From an uncultured Bdellovibrionales bacterium (GTDB lineage: Bacteria > Bdellovibrionota > Bdellovibrionia > Bdellovibrionales > UBA1609): a stretch of 64,000 nucleotides of DNA. A program made the position numbers and the translations under genes. The stretch is taken from the NCBI GenBank assembly GCA_903833275.1, contig CAILEP010000022.1, positions 62,001-126,000 on the forward strand, given 5' to 3'. Positions 7,364-16,299 of this stretch are shown piece after piece. The notes beneath the pieces are model-generated. The model had not been told where the DNA came from, did not search any database, and saw nothing but the letters and a program-made list of their open reading frames with translations. Numbering within the stretch: position 1 is the stretch's first letter; every line of letters begins with the position of its first letter.

Positions 7364-8914
7364 GTGGCTGATGCTTTAACGACTCGCTCTCAATCTAATT
7401 CTTCAGAACTCGCGGATCTCGCGGAGAGCTACCGTCGTAAACGGCAAGAGATTGTTGAGCAAAACGAAGAGGCCATAAAATCTTTGAAAAGTGAATACCG
7501 CGAAAAGCAGGCCAACGAACGAGAATCGGGCGAGGCCGCGGTCAATCATATTCGCAAAGAAGTTCGTTCGCGAATCGAAACCGCCCGCAATAACGAGGCC
7601 GAAGCACTCGAGGGCGAAAATAAACAAGAGACCGCGCAGATTAAATCCATGCGATCTCACAATTTGTCCGAAGAAGAGGCGCTGAAAACCCAACGCGACA
7701 ACCAAGACAAGTTCTACACCGACGCGATCGCGAAGGCGCGCCAAGAAAAAGCTCGCGCGCTTGGGCAAGAATACGAACAGACAAAAACCTTTCAGGCCGG
7801 CCAAGCCGTCAGGCGATCTGAGATCCAAAAATCAACGACCCAAGAACTCAGCGAACTTCAGCAAAAAGTGGCCTTAGAAAAAGCCAAGACGGTCGCTTCA
7901 AATCGCAGTGAAATGAACACTATCGACCACGAGCACCGCGAGCAATTGAGCAAATCGCAAGAAGATTTTAAAAATAAAATCGAAAATGAACGCACTCGCA
8001 CCTTTTCAACTATCCAGCATCAACGCGACACTACCGAAAAAGCATTTGAGTCTGAAACCCAGAAGCAGTCGCAGATGATTAATAACATGCGCGCCAAACT
8101 TTCTGAAGAGTACAAAAAAACCCGAACCGACGGCGAGCAGAAGATTGAAGTTCAACGCAAAACCGACGATAAAGTTTTAAATGCTGAGGTCAATCGGGGC
8201 ACTCAAGAACTCGATATCACCCGGCAGCGTTACGATGCCGAGATTAAAGATGTGCACGCCCGCGGTCGTGGCGAAGTCGATCTGAGAAAAAACGACTACA
8301 CTCAGCAGTTGAAAAAAGAAGACAACTACTACCAAGGTGAAATTAAAAAGCGCAATACCGATCACGAAGTCGGACTGCAAAAAAACGAAGAGCTTTATCG
8401 ACAAAAGTTAATTGAACAAGGCGACCTCAATAATAAGGCCATGAAAAATCAAACCGAAGAGTACCAAAAGTCTTTTAATATTAATGAAAAGGCGAATCAG
8501 CACTCGCTACACGAACAACACGACCGTTTTGTCGACTCGGCGATAAAACAAAAAAGCAATCTCATCGAGCGTTTCGGCAAATACGAAGACGCCAAAGACG
8601 ACCCTTTTTACAAAATGCATGAGTTTGAAACCCGCATCTCTGAAAATGATAATTTCTATGTTGTGAAAACCAAAGTGCCGGCCCACGAAAAACACAATGT
8701 TGACGTCATTGTAAAAAATGATCGCGTCGTTGTTAGCGGCCAGCGCGAATTTGCCGAAAAAGTCGACAAAGAAGGCCGCAAGGTCGCGACCAATACGGTC
8801 GAATCTTTTCGCGAAGAAATACCACTTAAACACCCCACCATCGCCAAAGCCGTCGACAAAAGATATGAAGACGGCGCGATTGTCGTGAAGGTTCCGAAAA
8901 TACCTATTGCTTAA
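7364..8914 (+). CDS. Long coiled-coil protein with C-terminal Hsp20/alpha-crystallin domain
   Basis: 516 residues beginning at GTG; there is no earlier in-frame start close by and no clear ribosome binding site. Residues of about 10 to 400 are almost continuous heptad-rich, highly charged helix (Glu, Lys, Gln, Arg), with no signal peptide. From about residue 415 the sequence changes to a small heat-shock domain: FETRISENDNFYVVKTKVP, VDVIVKNDRVVVSGQREF, SFREEIPL and the closing GAIVVKVPKIP. Bacterial Hsp20 proteins are normally about 150 residues with a short N-terminal arm, so the 400-residue coiled coil in front is unusual. It may be a structural filament-like protein with a chaperone head, or a scaffold; the function is unknown. 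Confidence 0.8.
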   Translation: MADALTTRSQSNSSELADLAESYRRKRQEIVEQNEEAIKSLKSEYREKQANERESGEAAVNHIRKEVRSRIETARNNEAEALEGENKQETAQIKSMRSHNLSEEEALKTQRDNQDKFYTDAIAKARQEKARALGQEYEQTKTFQAGQAVRRSEIQKSTTQELSELQQKVALEKAKTVASNRSEMNTIDHEHREQLSKSQEDFKNKIENERTRTFSTIQHQRDTTEKAFESETQKQSQMINNMRAKLSEEYKKTRTDGEQKIEVQRKTDDKVLNAEVNRGTQELDITRQRYDAEIKDVHARGRGEVDLRKNDYTQQLKKEDNYYQGEIKKRNTDHEVGLQKNEELYRQKLIEQGDLNNKAMKNQTEEYQKSFNINEKANQHSLHEQHDRFVDSAIKQKSNLIERFGKYEDAKDDPFYKMHEFETRISENDNFYVVKTKVPAHEKHNVDVIVKNDRVVVSGQREFAEKVDKEGRKVATNTVESFREEIPLKHPTIAKAVDKRYEDGAIVVKVPKIPIA

Positions 8915-8917
8915 AAA

Positions 8918-9190
8918 TTACTTCTTTTTAATGAGGCCGACGACTTCATTCATCATAAAGCCGAGTCGTGAATTGAGCTCTTCGAGTTGGTTTAAGTTCG
9001 CACGCAATTGGCTGAACACATCAACTTCGTAGGAGTGAGTTTCTTGAGCATTCGTCAATGGGGCTATCAAAGGTGAAGAACTCAAATTGGTATTTGCAGT
9101 TGGCGCTGGCAAGCCCGAGCTAACTGCAACGGTATTTACCGCGGCCGTATTCTTATCGCTCATTTTTGCTAAGCTAATTTGTGCGCTCAT
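8918..9190 (-). CDS. Small hypothetical protein
   Basis: 90 residues. An Ala/Ser/Thr/Pro-rich N-terminal half is followed by a short amphipathic helix (VFSQLRANLNQLEELNSRLGFMMNEVVGLI) and a KKK end. The helix is a likely coiled coil; no motif identifies a function. Its stop lies 3 bases from the stop of the convergent Hsp20-coiled-coil gene, so it could be a partner, but nothing in the sequence shows that. The AAGATG context gives a reasonable start with a purine-rich stretch before it. Confidence 0.6.
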   Translation of the reverse strand: MSAQISLAKMSDKNTAAVNTVAVSSGLPAPTANTNLSSSPLIAPLTNAQETHSYEVDVFSQLRANLNQLEELNSRLGFMMNEVVGLIKKK

Positions 9191-9283
9191 CTTCTTACCT
9201 CTACTTTGCTGTCTTTAATGGTAGGCCCAACTTCAAAGTTCCTAAACTTAAATCATCTTAAAAACCGATAATCTTTTTTACTC

Positions 9284-9305
9284 AGTTCCAAATTGGAACT
9301 TTTTT
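9284..9305 (+). terminator. Terminator-like hairpin with T-run
   Basis: AGTTCCAA / TTGGAACT (9284-9300) forms a 6-bp stem with a 5-base loop and is followed by five T on the + strand. Both flanking genes run leftward, so on the + strand it could only end read-through from the Hsp20 gene, antisense to 8918-9190. On the - strand no T-run follows directly. Confidence 0.4.
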
Positions 9306-9318
9306 CTAAAAACCAAAA

Positions 9319-10002
9319 TCAGTATTCACAGTTAAGTGATTGAATATCCACCACACCTGGCGTTATTCGTAACAACCCGTTCGCCAGGCTGGGCTGCATC
9401 ACACTTGTTGCTTCTTGATCATGCGCCATACCAAGCACGTGACCGAGTTCATGCAAAACTAAGCTCTGTAGGTTGACCTTTGCGTTATCAGGCTGCGTGT
9501 TGTCGGTATAAAACTGAAAGTTAAAACCATTAAGTCTCATGTCGGCTTCATAGATTTTAGCGCCGGTCCAATAAATCGTTGTACGCGCCTGTTCGTTGGG
9601 GCGGTCAGCTTCCCAATTGTTAAGATAATAGATTTTCGAATAGCCATCGACGCCGGGGCTGCCCGAACCAGGGCTACCAGTGCCTAGTTTAAAATAGTCC
9701 TTTTGGATTGTCGCCTGCCCTTGAGCATTCCAGATATTCATAGCCGCTTGTATGGCTTGAACATAGTTATAAGGCACGCTTGCATCTAGATACATAGTGA
9801 TCGGCAGGTCGGTCTTCCAAGAAACGCGTTGAAGCTCAGAGTTCTGCACAAAGTTGCATGATGGCTGGCTGGGCAGTTTACGACCGCAGGCTTGCACTAA
9901 TATGAGGCCGGCGATAATCCCGAGGGTTGCGAATATTCGCAGCTGGCCTAAAGACCTGACCCAACCGTCGCTTTTAACTTTATTTGGATTATGACCGCTC
10001 AA
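9319..10002 (-). CDS. Matrixin-like zinc metalloprotease lipoprotein
   Basis: 227 residues. A zinc site of the metzincin type, HELGHVLGMAHD (HExxHxxGxxHD), lies in the C-terminal third, followed by a Met in SVMQPS that can serve as the Met-turn. The pattern matches matrixins (M10). The N-terminus has a membrane segment (LGIIAGLILVQACG) with a lipobox VQAC, so the protease is probably anchored as a lipoprotein. The start is TTG, supported by a GGAGG seven bases upstream (complement of 10009-10013). The segment GSPGSGSPGVDGYSKIYYLN is a Gly/Ser/Pro-rich insertion. A second metzincin, astacin-like, lies at 62572. Confidence 0.85.
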   Translation of the reverse strand: MSGHNPNKVKSDGWVRSLGQLRIFATLGIIAGLILVQACGRKLPSQPSCNFVQNSELQRVSWKTDLPITMYLDASVPYNYVQAIQAAMNIWNAQGQATIQKDYFKLGTGSPGSGSPGVDGYSKIYYLNNWEADRPNEQARTTIYWTGAKIYEADMRLNGFNFQFYTDNTQPDNAKVNLQSLVLHELGHVLGMAHDQEATSVMQPSLANGLLRITPGVVDIQSLNCEY

Positions 10003-10530
10003 TCTAGCCTCCGTAAATTCGATCTGACACCTTACCCTATCGCAAGGTTGATGCCGGCCGACCCACAGTACAAATGCTTGTTTTTATTGATGTTTATGCT
10101 ATAGCCAGCAACCCCAGGTTCAGCACCAGCTGGCTGCCAATTTTGGCTCGGCGCATTGCCGGGGCCAACAAATCACCCCTAAGGCCCGCACTGCCCTGAA
10201 ACAACTAAGGTTTTTAGGTCTGTTTAGAATTCTGACAGCCGTCAGACCCCAAAATGACAAATTTTGTGCGTTGCAGCCGGTTTTCTGCGCCAAATGGCCA
10301 AACGGTGCGAAGTGCTACCGAGTTCAACTTCCGATACCTATAAGCAAAACTTTCGTCTGCATCCTAGACCACCCTTTTAGGCAAAGTGGCCCCGAAAATG
10401 TTGGTCTCGGAACTGCAATTGTATCAATACAGCAAGTTCATTTAAGAGCTTGGCCCACCTGCTCCTTCCTTCGATCGAAGGGTTCTTTTAAGGAGCAACC
10501 AAACCCGTCGAATTCCCACCAACACCGCAA

Positions 10531-10548
10531 GGGGAGGCAAGCCTCCCC
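10531..10548. promoter_or_regulatory. GC-rich palindrome upstream of putA promoter
   Basis: GGGGAGGC, AA, GCCTCCCC: perfect 8-bp inverted repeat with a two-base centre, ending 17 bases before the putative -35. A T-run (10558-10564) follows after nine bases, so it could be an intrinsic terminator of an upstream transcript or an operator for putA. Confidence 0.4.
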
Positions 10549-10565
10549 GGGACCTTGTTTTTTTG

Positions 10566-10595
10566 TTGCAACTGACATTGAGGGCGCGACATAAT
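10566..10595 (+). promoter_or_regulatory. Putative putA promoter
   Basis: TTGCAA (10566-10571), 18-base spacer, CATAAT (10590-10595). The -10 ends eight bases before the ATG and there is no ribosome binding site, so the putA transcript would be leaderless or nearly so. Confidence 0.45.
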
Positions 10596-10603
10596 CCCGC
10601 GCT

Positions 10604-13600
10604 ATGAACAATACCACTCCCCCGTCTGATTTTGACCTACAGGTGCGCCGTCACGGCGAAGAGATTTTCAAGCTGATCGAAGACGATTCGAAATCGATCT
10701 TCAATAAAGATTGGTGGTATGGGCGCATTATGGATTGGAGCATGAAAAACGATCGCTTCAAGAACCAGATGTTTCGTTTCGTAGACGTACTCCCCTACTT
10801 AAACTCGAGCAGCGAAGTGGCGCGCCACTTAAAAGAATATTTCGCCGATATGGGCGAAGAGGCTTCTGGCATTTTAAATTTCGGCCTCGGTATCGGCAGC
10901 TTTGCGCCGGGCCTAATGGCGGCGGCGATTCGCAAAAATATCACTCAGATGGCGAAAATGTTTATCACCGGCGAAAGCCCCGAAGACGCCCTGCCGGTGC
11001 TGCGAAAAGCTCGCGAGAACTCGTTGTGCTTCACTGTCGACATTCTTGGCGAAGCCACACTTTCTGAAAAAGAAGCGCAAGAATATCAATCGCGCTATCT
11101 TGATTTAATCAATTGGCTCTGCCGCGACAGCGTCAATTGGAAGGACAATGACCTCATCGACCGCGACGACAAAGGCGCCATTCCGAAAGTGAATGTTTCG
11201 GTCAAATTGACCGCGCTCTACTCGCAGGTCTCTGATAAAGCTTGGAGCGAATCTGTGCGCATCTTGAAAGAGCGCCTTCGCCCGATATTTTCGCTGGCGC
11301 GCGATCGCCAAGTTTTCGTCAATATCGATATGGAGCAATACAAATACAAAAACCTCACCCTGCAGGTTTTTGAAGAAATGCTGCTCGAGCCTGAGTTTAA
11401 AACTTACCCGCATTTTGGTATCGTTATTCAAGCTTACTTGCGCGACTCGCTGGCCGACACCGAGCGCTTGGTTGATTTTGCAAGCCGACGGGGCACCCCG
11501 ATCACCGTGCGCTTAGTAAAAGGCGCCTATTGGGATTACGAAACTCTCAACGCCGATCAACAAGGCTGGCCGATACCGGTTTATACCAATAAAAAAGAAA
11601 GTGATTACAACTACGAACGTTGTGCCGAGTTTTTGCTCAAAAACACCTCGTGGGCAAGGCTGGCTGCTGGCACTCACAATGTGCGCTCGATGGCAGCGGT
11701 GATTGCGGCCGCCGAACGACTGGGCGTTGATCATCGCGCGTTTGAAATTCAAATGCTTTACGGGATGGCTGAGCCGATCAAAAGATCTCTGGTGAAAAAA
11801 GGCTACCGCGTGCGCGAGTACGCCACCATTGGCGAATTGATACCCGGCATGGCCTATCTCGTGCGCCGCTTACTTGAAAACACCTCGAACGAATCGTTTC
11901 TGCGCTCGAAGTTTGCCGACAACTTGGCGAGTGATGTGTTGTTGAAAAACCCTGGCGACGAATTGCGACCGACACTGGCACAAGCTGAGCGCCAGAGCGG
12001 GCGCTTTTACAATGAACCCCTTGTCGATTTTGGTATCGCCTCAAATCGCGCCGAAATGTTGTCGGCGCTGAAACGCGCTCGCGCTCGTTTCGGCGAGAGC
12101 ATTCGGCCCATCATCGATGGGCGCGAAGTGACCCCGGCGGCCCCGGTGGCGATGGCGCCGACTGATGGCCGCATGCGCGTCACTGAAATCAAGCGCGAGA
12201 ACCCCTCAAATGTGACTGAAACTGTCGGCGTCGTGCAACTCGCCGGCATTCGCGAGGCCGATCTCGCTCTCGACGTGGCCAAAAAATCTTTCGCCGCTTG
12301 GCGCGACAAAACCGCCAGTGAGCGCGCTCAAGTTTTGCGCAATCTCGCGGCTATTTTTCGTCGCGAAAGATTTAATTTGATTGCGCTTGAAGTTTTCGAA
12401 GTCGGCAAAACCTGGTCCGAGGCCGATGGCGACATTGGCGAGGCCATTGATTTCTGCGAGTTTTACGCCAATGAGGCCGAGCGCCTAGCTGGTGGCTCGC
12501 GAGACGCGAGCAATCGCAACAGCGGCGAGCGCGTCAGTTTTGTTATGGGCGAAGACAGCTTCACCCAGTGGGTGCCTCGTGGCGTGGCGCTCGTGATTGC
12601 CCCATGGAACTTTCCGCTTGCGATATTGTGCGGCCAAGTGGCCGGCGCCATTGTCGCAGGCAACACCTGTTTGATGAAACCCGCCGAGCAAAGTTCGCTG
12701 ATCGGCTCTCGATTGATGAAGCACCTGCTCGAGGCTGGTTGCCCCAAAGGCGTCGTTCAATTTCTGCCCGGCCTCGGCGAAGAAATCGGGCGCTATCTTG
12801 TGGCCCACAAAGATGTTTCGACAATTGCGTTCACCGGTTCAAAAGCCGTCGGCCTTGAGATTGCAAAACAGGCCGCTCTGGTACACTCCGGGCAAAATTT
12901 TGTAAAACGTTGCGTGATTGAAATGGGCGGCAAAAACGCCATCATCATTGATTCAGATGCTGATCTCGATGAAGCCGTCGTCGGAGTTCTCTATTCGGCC
13001 TTTGGCTTTCAAGGCCAAAAATGCTCGGCCTGCTCTCGCGTGATCGTGCTCGAAGAAAATTACGAGCGCTTTCTCACGCGCTTGGTTGAAGCGGCAAAAA
13101 GTTTATTCGTGCGGGACGCCAGCGACCCGCATGCCTTTATGGGGCCCGTTGTTGACGAAGAGTCTTACCAACGAATTGTCAGCACGATCGAGCGCATGAA
13201 GTCGCAAGCGCGATTAGTTTTTCAAGGCGAAACCCCTGCCGGTGGTTATTATGTCGGCCCGACCATATTTGCTGATGTCGACCCACGCAAAGAGAGCTGC
13301 CGCGACCTCACCCAAGATGAGATTTTTGGGCCGGTGCTGGCGGTGATCAAAGCTAAAGACCTCGACGAGGCACTCGAAATCGCCAACTCGACGGCCTATG
13401 CCCTCACAGGCGCCGTCTACTCGCGCTCGCCCGCCAACATTGCACGGGCGCGAAAAGAATTTGAGTGTGGCAATTTATATATCAATCGCGGCTCAACCGG
13501 GGCGATGGTCGGTCGTCACCCGTTCGGCGGCTACAAGCTCTCAGGGATGGGCAGCAAAACCGGCGGCCACGATTATCTACAACACTTTATGGACCCTCGC

Positions 13601-13645
13601 GTGGTCACCGAAAATACGATCCGCCGGGGTTTTGCTCCGAAGTAA
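10604..13645 (+). CDS. putA: Bifunctional proline dehydrogenase / glutamate-semialdehyde dehydrogenase (minimal PutA)
   Basis: 1013 residues. PutA oxidises proline to glutamate in two steps using FAD then NAD+. The proline dehydrogenase barrel occupies about residues 80-470 and shows NVSVKLTALYSQ, RLVKGAYWDYE, GTHNVRS, QMLYGMAEP and YLVRRLLENTSNESF. The aldehyde dehydrogenase half follows (about 500-1005) with PWNFPLAI, EMGGKNAIIID, the catalytic cysteine (Cys807) in GQKCSACSR and EIFGPVLAV. There is no N-terminal ribbon-helix-helix DNA-binding domain and no C-terminal extension, so it belongs to the short type of about 1000 residues and cannot self-repress. It stands alone; no proline transporter adjoins it. 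Regulation must come from another factor, possibly through the palindromes upstream. Confidence 0.96.
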   Translation: MNNTTPPSDFDLQVRRHGEEIFKLIEDDSKSIFNKDWWYGRIMDWSMKNDRFKNQMFRFVDVLPYLNSSSEVARHLKEYFADMGEEASGILNFGLGIGSFAPGLMAAAIRKNITQMAKMFITGESPEDALPVLRKARENSLCFTVDILGEATLSEKEAQEYQSRYLDLINWLCRDSVNWKDNDLIDRDDKGAIPKVNVSVKLTALYSQVSDKAWSESVRILKERLRPIFSLARDRQVFVNIDMEQYKYKNLTLQVFEEMLLEPEFKTYPHFGIVIQAYLRDSLADTERLVDFASRRGTPITVRLVKGAYWDYETLNADQQGWPIPVYTNKKESDYNYERCAEFLLKNTSWARLAAGTHNVRSMAAVIAAAERLGVDHRAFEIQMLYGMAEPIKRSLVKKGYRVREYATIGELIPGMAYLVRRLLENTSNESFLRSKFADNLASDVLLKNPGDELRPTLAQAERQSGRFYNEPLVDFGIASNRAEMLSALKRARARFGESIRPIIDGREVTPAAPVAMAPTDGRMRVTEIKRENPSNVTETVGVVQLAGIREADLALDVAKKSFAAWRDKTASERAQVLRNLAAIFRRERFNLIALEVFEVGKTWSEADGDIGEAIDFCEFYANEAERLAGGSRDASNRNSGERVSFVMGEDSFTQWVPRGVALVIAPWNFPLAILCGQVAGAIVAGNTCLMKPAEQSSLIGSRLMKHLLEAGCPKGVVQFLPGLGEEIGRYLVAHKDVSTIAFTGSKAVGLEIAKQAALVHSGQNFVKRCVIEMGGKNAIIIDSDADLDEAVVGVLYSAFGFQGQKCSACSRVIVLEENYERFLTRLVEAAKSLFVRDASDPHAFMGPVVDEESYQRIVSTIERMKSQARLVFQGETPAGGYYVGPTIFADVDPRKESCRDLTQDEIFGPVLAVIKAKDLDEALEIANSTAYALTGAVYSRSPANIARARKEFECGNLYINRGSTGAMVGRHPFGGYKLSGMGSKTGGHDYLQHFMDPRVVTENTIRRGFAPK

Positions 13646-13647
13646 CT

Positions 13648-13760
13648 ACCCGGCCTGTTTTCTGGTGGACACTGCAGCATAAGACCAACGCGCGTGCCGA
13701 TGGGCGCACTCCCGCATAGATTCTATTTTAACGCGATGTCCACCAGAAAACAGGCCGGGT
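13648..13760. repeat. 24-bp perfect inverted repeat filling the gap between convergent stop codons
   Basis: Left arm 13648-13671 begins ACCCGGCC and ends GGTGGACA; right arm 13737-13760 is its exact reverse complement. The 65-base interior is not coding. The arms begin two bases after the putA stop and end two bases before the stop of the gene at 13763. It could be a bidirectional terminator or a MITE-like remnant. No T-run is visible beyond the TTTT within the arm. Confidence 0.7.
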
Positions 13761-13762
13761 GG

Positions 13763-14761
13763 TTACTGCCAGACTTGGTAAATCTTCGGCCAGGGCAATG
13801 CTAGATAAATCTGGTGGCCGATAACTTTTAAGATTTCTTCGCGCGAGATAGGCTTAGTGGCGCCAGCCTGAACAGCGGCCTCGGTGGTCTCGTAAATTTC
13901 AAAACCGTGATAGGGCGACAGTGGTATTTGAATGTCGACAGCCGATCGTGCGGCTCGAAGATGAAACTGATAAGAGCCCTTCGACGCCGAAACATGAGTA
14001 ACGTAGTCATCCGAAACGACCAAATCACTCAACAGCGACAAAACCGTCGATTTTGTACTATGGCGCGAAGAAACACACTCGGCCCAGTCGATCGGTCGAC
14101 CATTAAAACCAAGCTCTGAAAATATCGTCCGATAGGCTTCAAACTGAATTGTCGGGTCGCGCTTATCACCGCTGTGCGAAGGTAAATAAAAATATTTTTC
14201 GACCTTCTGCACGCGATCGCCGAGCACATCTTTGGCCTGAGCAAAACGCGCTCTCAATATGTCTAAGTCGAGCTGAAGAGCACCGATAACCCCGGCCACA
14301 TAAATTGCCGAAATGTCTGCTAGCGCATTTGGGGCCTGCACGATTTCGTAATATTTCACATTTTGCTGCCAAGCTTGCGGCACAACGTTGGCAAATTTAA
14401 TCGGCAAAATCATTTTTGATTGAAGCCCCTTCGGGCTCGGGATCGTTTTAAAAAACCACATCAGCGGTATTAATCCATCACGAAAAAGCCAGATCGGGCG
14501 ACTGCGCAATGTCGTAAGCGACAGCACTTGGGCCGAAAAAACCGCATTTAGGGGGTTAAAATACTCTTGAGTCGCTGGCCAAAAATGCCCAAGAAGTTGT
14601 TTTAATTCAGGAGTATTTATCAATGGCGCTTGATTGGCAAAGTCAGGGTGCCCATTAAGCCATATGTGTGGATCTTGATCAGGGCTGCGCTGGCTCTTTA
14701 GTTTGTCACTTAATTTGGTATTGCCGGCCTTTTTTCTTTTTTGCGTTCTTTCGACTTCCAT
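13763..14761 (-). CDS. Hypothetical protein
   Basis: 332 residues, no signal peptide. The first 30 residues are basic and polar; the rest contains several hydrophobic and aromatic stretches (PIWLFRDGLIPLMWFFKTIP, AIYVAGVIGALQLDL) that look like globular core rather than clear membrane helices. I recognise no family. The start has GAGG seven bases upstream. It is divergent from the glycosyltransferase at 14785 with only 23 bases between start codons, so the two are probably co-regulated and may share a surface polysaccharide role, which is inference from position only. Confidence 0.65.
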   Translation of the reverse strand: MEVERTQKRKKAGNTKLSDKLKSQRSPDQDPHIWLNGHPDFANQAPLINTPELKQLLGHFWPATQEYFNPLNAVFSAQVLSLTTLRSRPIWLFRDGLIPLMWFFKTIPSPKGLQSKMILPIKFANVVPQAWQQNVKYYEIVQAPNALADISAIYVAGVIGALQLDLDILRARFAQAKDVLGDRVQKVEKYFYLPSHSGDKRDPTIQFEAYRTIFSELGFNGRPIDWAECVSSRHSTKSTVLSLLSDLVVSDDYVTHVSASKGSYQFHLRAARSAVDIQIPLSPYHGFEIYETTEAAVQAGATKPISREEILKVIGHQIYLALPWPKIYQVWQ

Positions 14762-14784
14762 AATAGCCTCGGTTTAATACATAT

Positions 14785-16212
14785 ATGAAAAAAAATCGCC
14801 CAAACTTGCAGATGCTCAAAAACGGTAAGCCACGCTCAATGCGATGTCAAAAAATTGCTTTGGTTTATTCGGCTGGGGCGCCCATCTGGCAAAGTGCACA
14901 AACCATACGCGGCAATATACTGCGAGCCTACGCTTTCTTGCCGACTGAATGCAAAATTGAAAAGTTTGAAACCGCCTATAATTCAGATGACGTCAAAGCC
15001 ACCATTGCCGCCCTCGAAACCTTACGGCCCGATATCATCGTGATACCTGAATCTTACCCGGTGCCGACCCTTTTTCTGCAACAACTCGCGGCTTCAGTCG
15101 CTGTGAGCTGGGGGCCTGAGATCCATATCCATTTGTATGGCGATTTTACTTTCGCATCGGCCAAATGGTTGGCCCTCGAGTCGACGCTGAAACAATTTGC
15201 GGTGCGGTTTTATGTCGCAAGCACGGCACAGAAACGGTTGATTGGGTCATTTCTGAATTGTACCGAAAACAGCGCACTTGAACTTTGCCCATTTCCGATT
15301 CGCGAAGATGTATTTAAATTTGAACCTGAAATCACCTCAGCGGCTGCGTTCATACAAACCTCGGCTCCCTCAAGCACGCACATCGAAAACTCAGGCCCAT
15401 TGAATCTCTTGTACACCGGTCGGCTGTCGCGCCAAAAAGGTGTTTTTCTTTTTCTGCAGTGGCTGGCGCGACTTCGCAGCGAGAGTATCTGGGCGCAAAA
15501 TATTCGAATAAAATTCGCCGGAGTCTTCGACGATATTGGCACTCCGTTATGGGGCGATTCCGATCTTTCTGGCACCTCATTTTCGCTGTGGCAAACGATG
15601 CTGAAAAATCATGACTTCGGCTCGGCCGTCGAATACGTCGGCAACCTCGACAAGGCCGCGCTCAAACGCGCCTATGGCGAAGCCGATGCGTACGTCAGCT
15701 TGTCGCTCTACCACGACGAAGACTACGGCATGTCGCCGCTTGAGGCCTTGTCATGCGGCACACCGTGCGTTCTTACAGACTGGGGCGGCTTTGGCTCGTT
15801 TGCGGTGCGCCCTTACGAGCAACACAAGGACGTCGCACTTTGTCGAACCCATATCGACGAAGGCGGCGTCGGCGTTTCATATCAAGACTTTGCAAAAGCC
15901 CTTGAGGCCCTTTGGTTGCAAAAGCAGGCGGCCCAGATGATTGGTGATCGCCACGGGACAATAAAAAAAAACAGATCTGATTTTTATCACAACCATTTTG
16001 GTGTGCGCGCTACTGGTCAAAGATTGGCCGACTTTCTAAAAACGCCGGCGACAGGCTTCGCCGGGTTTACGAAAGCCCTTCGAAATCACGCCTTACGAGC
16101 GCAACGACTCGACGAAGGCCAGCCGCCCTACACAGCTGCCAGCAAACAAGATCGGGTTTATTACGAAACTTACAGAAATTATGTGACGCCGAAATCCGGT
16201 CTAATTTACTGA
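14785..16212 (+). CDS. Glycosyltransferase, GT4-type (group 1)
   Basis: 475 residues. The C-terminal half shows the GT-B nucleotide-sugar site: LLYTGRLSRQKGVFLFL and later YVSLSLYHDEDYGMSPLEALSCGTPCVLTDWGGF, the usual EX7E-type region of GT4 enzymes. It would transfer a sugar to an acceptor at the cytoplasmic face of the membrane; donor and acceptor cannot be read. There is a C-terminal extension of about 60 residues after the catalytic domain. Nearest neighbours are a hypothetical gene and the prepilin-like operon, so it might modify pilins or a surface polymer. The ATG at 14785 is the likely start, with the second one at 14812 also possible. Confidence 0.85.
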   Translation: MKKNRPNLQMLKNGKPRSMRCQKIALVYSAGAPIWQSAQTIRGNILRAYAFLPTECKIEKFETAYNSDDVKATIAALETLRPDIIVIPESYPVPTLFLQQLAASVAVSWGPEIHIHLYGDFTFASAKWLALESTLKQFAVRFYVASTAQKRLIGSFLNCTENSALELCPFPIREDVFKFEPEITSAAAFIQTSAPSSTHIENSGPLNLLYTGRLSRQKGVFLFLQWLARLRSESIWAQNIRIKFAGVFDDIGTPLWGDSDLSGTSFSLWQTMLKNHDFGSAVEYVGNLDKAALKRAYGEADAYVSLSLYHDEDYGMSPLEALSCGTPCVLTDWGGFGSFAVRPYEQHKDVALCRTHIDEGGVGVSYQDFAKALEALWLQKQAAQMIGDRHGTIKKNRSDFYHNHFGVRATGQRLADFLKTPATGFAGFTKALRNHALRAQRLDEGQPPYTAASKQDRVYYETYRNYVTPKSGLIY

Positions 16213-16230
16213 AAACAGCAATTACTCACA

Positions 16231-16267
16231 CCTTGTATTTTCGTATGTCATGTATGAAAAAACAAGG
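16231..16267. terminator. Hairpin between convergent genes
   Basis: CCTTGTATTTTCGTA (16231-16245) pairs with TATGAAAAAACAAGG (16253-16267), 13 of 15 pairs plus one G-T, loop of seven bases. It sits between the convergent glycosyltransferase and the last prepilin-like gene and would act as a terminator for either strand, with T or A runs inside the stem. Confidence 0.55.
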
Positions 16268-16299
16268 TCTTCCCCATCTGAAAACTCATAGAATTTAGG

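Larger units (their letters stand above)
10003..10603. other. 600-base non-coding region upstream of putA
   Basis: No convincing gene. An open frame at 10271-10594 has no ribosome binding site and an atypical composition. The stretch contains an inverted repeat TCTGAC-N4-GTCAGA (10231-10246) nested in GGTCTG ... CAGACC (10217-10248), a second perfect palindrome GGGGAGGC-AA-GCCTCCCC at 10531-10548, and the putA promoter at 10566-10595. By far the longest gene-free stretch of the window, so a small RNA or a regulatory region is possible. Confidence 0.5.

Noticed and set aside
10271-10594. Open frame of 107 codons in the gap before putA
   Set aside because: No ribosome binding site, unlikely amino-acid composition, no recognisable motif, and it runs through the palindrome and into the putA promoter.
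13648-13760. Treating the putA-flanking repeat as an insertion sequence
   Set aside because: There is no transposase and only 65 bases between the arms; at most it is a MITE-like remnant.
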